Positions 63,289 through 64,000 of a stretch of 64,000 bases of DNA are shown here, piece by piece (position 1 is the first letter of the stretch; the number at the start of each line of letters is the position of its first letter). The notes below the pieces were generated by a model. That model did not search any database and was not told where the DNA came from. It worked only from the letters and a program-made list of their open reading frames with translations. Position numbers and translations under genes: made by a program. The DNA comes from Flavobacterium hibernum (GTDB taxonomy: Bacteria > Bacteroidota > Bacteroidia > Flavobacteriales > Flavobacteriaceae), in contig NZ_JPRK01000007.1 in the NCBI RefSeq assembly GCF_000832125.1, forward strand, positions 124,001 through 188,000, given 5' to 3'.

Positions 63289-64000
63289 ATGATAAAAACA
63301 ATACTTATTATAATAGCGGTTCTAACGTCTTATTTTGCAAGCGGACAAGAAATTTTAGGACAATGGAATGGAACTTTGAATGTGTCCGGCACTTCACTAA
63401 GAGTAGTGTATCATATTAATAAAGCAGAAAATGGCTATACAGCAACTATGGACAGTCCAGATCAGAATGCCGTGGGAATTCCGATTCAAAAAACGACTTT
63501 TGAAAATTCAGTTTTAAAATTAGAAATTCCAAATGCTCAAATTTCTTATGAAGGGACATTAAATAAAGACAATATTATTGTTGGGAAATTTACGCAAGGC
63601 GGAAGATCTCTAGAACTTAATTTAGCTAAAGAAAACTTATCTAAAGAAAGTAGTGCAAAACAAGTTTATGTAAGACCTCAAGAACCACAAAAACCATATC
63701 CGTATTACACAGAAGATGTGAAATTTGAAAACAAAACAGATAAAGTTGTTTTGGCAGGAACGCTATCGTTACCCAAAAAAGAGGGTAATTTTCCTGCTGT
63801 AATTTTAATAACAGGAAGTGGCAAACAAAATAGAGATGAAGAAATGTTGGGGCATAAAGCATTTCTGGTTTTAGCTGATTATTTGACACGAAAAGGAATA
63901 GCAGTATTACGTTTTGATGATCGTGGTGCTGGCGAATCTACCGGAGATTTTTCAAAAGCAACTACTCTTGACTTTGCAAAAGATGTTCAGGCTGGAGTTG
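63289..64000 (+). CDS. secreted alpha/beta hydrolase, cut by the window end
   Basis: A 237-residue N-terminal part is visible: a signal peptide (residues 1-20, TSYFASGQ), an N-terminal beta domain (ILGQWNGTLNVSGTSLRVVYHINKAENG), and from about 145 the hydrolase fold (LAGTLSLPKKEGNFPAVILITGSGKQNRDEE, then FDDRGAGESTG). The nucleophile Ser lies beyond the window. Peptidase or esterase activity cannot be told apart. It starts 41 nt after sdpI and may be in the same operon. Confidence 0.85.
   Translation, partial: MIKTILIIIAVLTSYFASGQEILGQWNGTLNVSGTSLRVVYHINKAENGYTATMDSPDQNAVGIPIQKTTFENSVLKLEIPNAQISYEGTLNKDNIIVGKFTQGGRSLELNLAKENLSKESSAKQVYVRPQEPQKPYPYYTEDVKFENKTDKVVLAGTLSLPKKEGNFPAVILITGSGKQNRDEEMLGHKAFLVLADYLTRKGIAVLRFDDRGAGESTGDFSKATTLDFAKDVQAGV

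Noticed and set aside
1..64000. rRNA, tRNA, prophage, integrase or transposase genes
   Set aside because: None was recognised by eye; a tRNA scan and profile search would be needed to exclude them fully.

Overview
The window looks like a chromosomal segment of a Flavobacterium-like member of the Bacteroidota. It is strongly AT-rich. Promoters match the flavobacterial -7 box TAnnTTTG, sometimes with TTG or TTTG 18-19 nt upstream. Genes lack clear Shine-Dalgarno sequences. Marker families of the phylum are present: DUF4295 beside rpmB and rpmG, a SecA of 1114 residues, DUF6929, DUF2795, DUF5009, BshC and many short lipoproteins with xxSC lipoboxes. No rRNA, tRNA, CRISPR array, integrase or transposase was recognised, so most of the window is core genome with a few accessory islands.

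Layout. 1-7.3 kb: a TPM-domain protein with a DUF6929 protein, a PPK2 polyphosphate:nucleotide phosphotransferase, a PhoX/DUF839-like lipoprotein, a 590-residue di-heme peroxidase lipoprotein with an extra helical N-terminal domain, and a small porin-like barrel. 7.4-15.5 kb: MATE exporter, LtaS-like sulfatase-fold enzyme, MeaB GTPase, an Rrf2 regulator with an NAD(P)-binding oxidoreductase (both preceded by the same 19-bp palindrome), an AEC carrier and a 1-Cys peroxiredoxin. 15.6-22.1 kb: CPA2 antiporter with TrkA-C domains, PurB, a zinc-less sirtuin paired with a GNAT enzyme, and TrmH. 22.2-25.9 kb: a probable copper-handling cluster made of a Cys-containing small secreted protein, an MbnP homologue, an MbnH-like di-heme enzyme and a barrel with a CDACGC motif. 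26-32.6 kb: SecA, DUF2795, PduO-type cobalamin adenosyltransferase, a LolD/MacB-type ATPase and a lipoprotein. 32.7-37.3 kb: a methyltransferase, a PD-(D/E)XK nuclease placed 2 nt before an odd zinc-ribbon SDR protein, an FKBP, and a four-helix-bundle (S23) gene enclosed by 25-bp inverted repeats. 37.4-47.6 kb: ABC-F protein, a secreted propeller-like protein, envelope polysaccharide genes (polyprenyl-phosphate sugar transferase, CpsB-type phosphatase, GT2), a DUF5009 acyltransferase and a BamA-like barrel. 47.7-57.4 kb: a 2-oxoacid dehydrogenase E2, DnaQ-like exonuclease, FAH-family enzyme, Hpt protein, CinA, the rpmB-rpmG-DUF4295-ftsY cluster, DUF721 and Ndk. 57.6-64 kb: a second DUF5009/NagX-like protein, BshC, an MHS-type MFS permease, an SdpR-SdpI pair with a palindromic operator, and a truncated secreted alpha/beta hydrolase.

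Themes. Two di-heme peroxidase-type loci and the MbnP/MbnH pair point to periplasmic redox and copper chemistry. MeaB and the cobalamin adenosyltransferase both serve B12-dependent methylmalonyl-CoA mutase, although no mutase subunit is in the window. PPK2, BshC, peroxiredoxin and the antiporter are stress functions.

The spaces between genes are unusual. They carry several families of dispersed palindromic repeats, many sitting directly after stop codons, some nested inside one another, and one pair bracketing the S23 gene. The best candidates for something undescribed are the MbnP/MbnH neighbourhood, the S23 inverted-repeat cassette, the nuclease/zinc-SDR pair and the stop-codon-linked repeat family.
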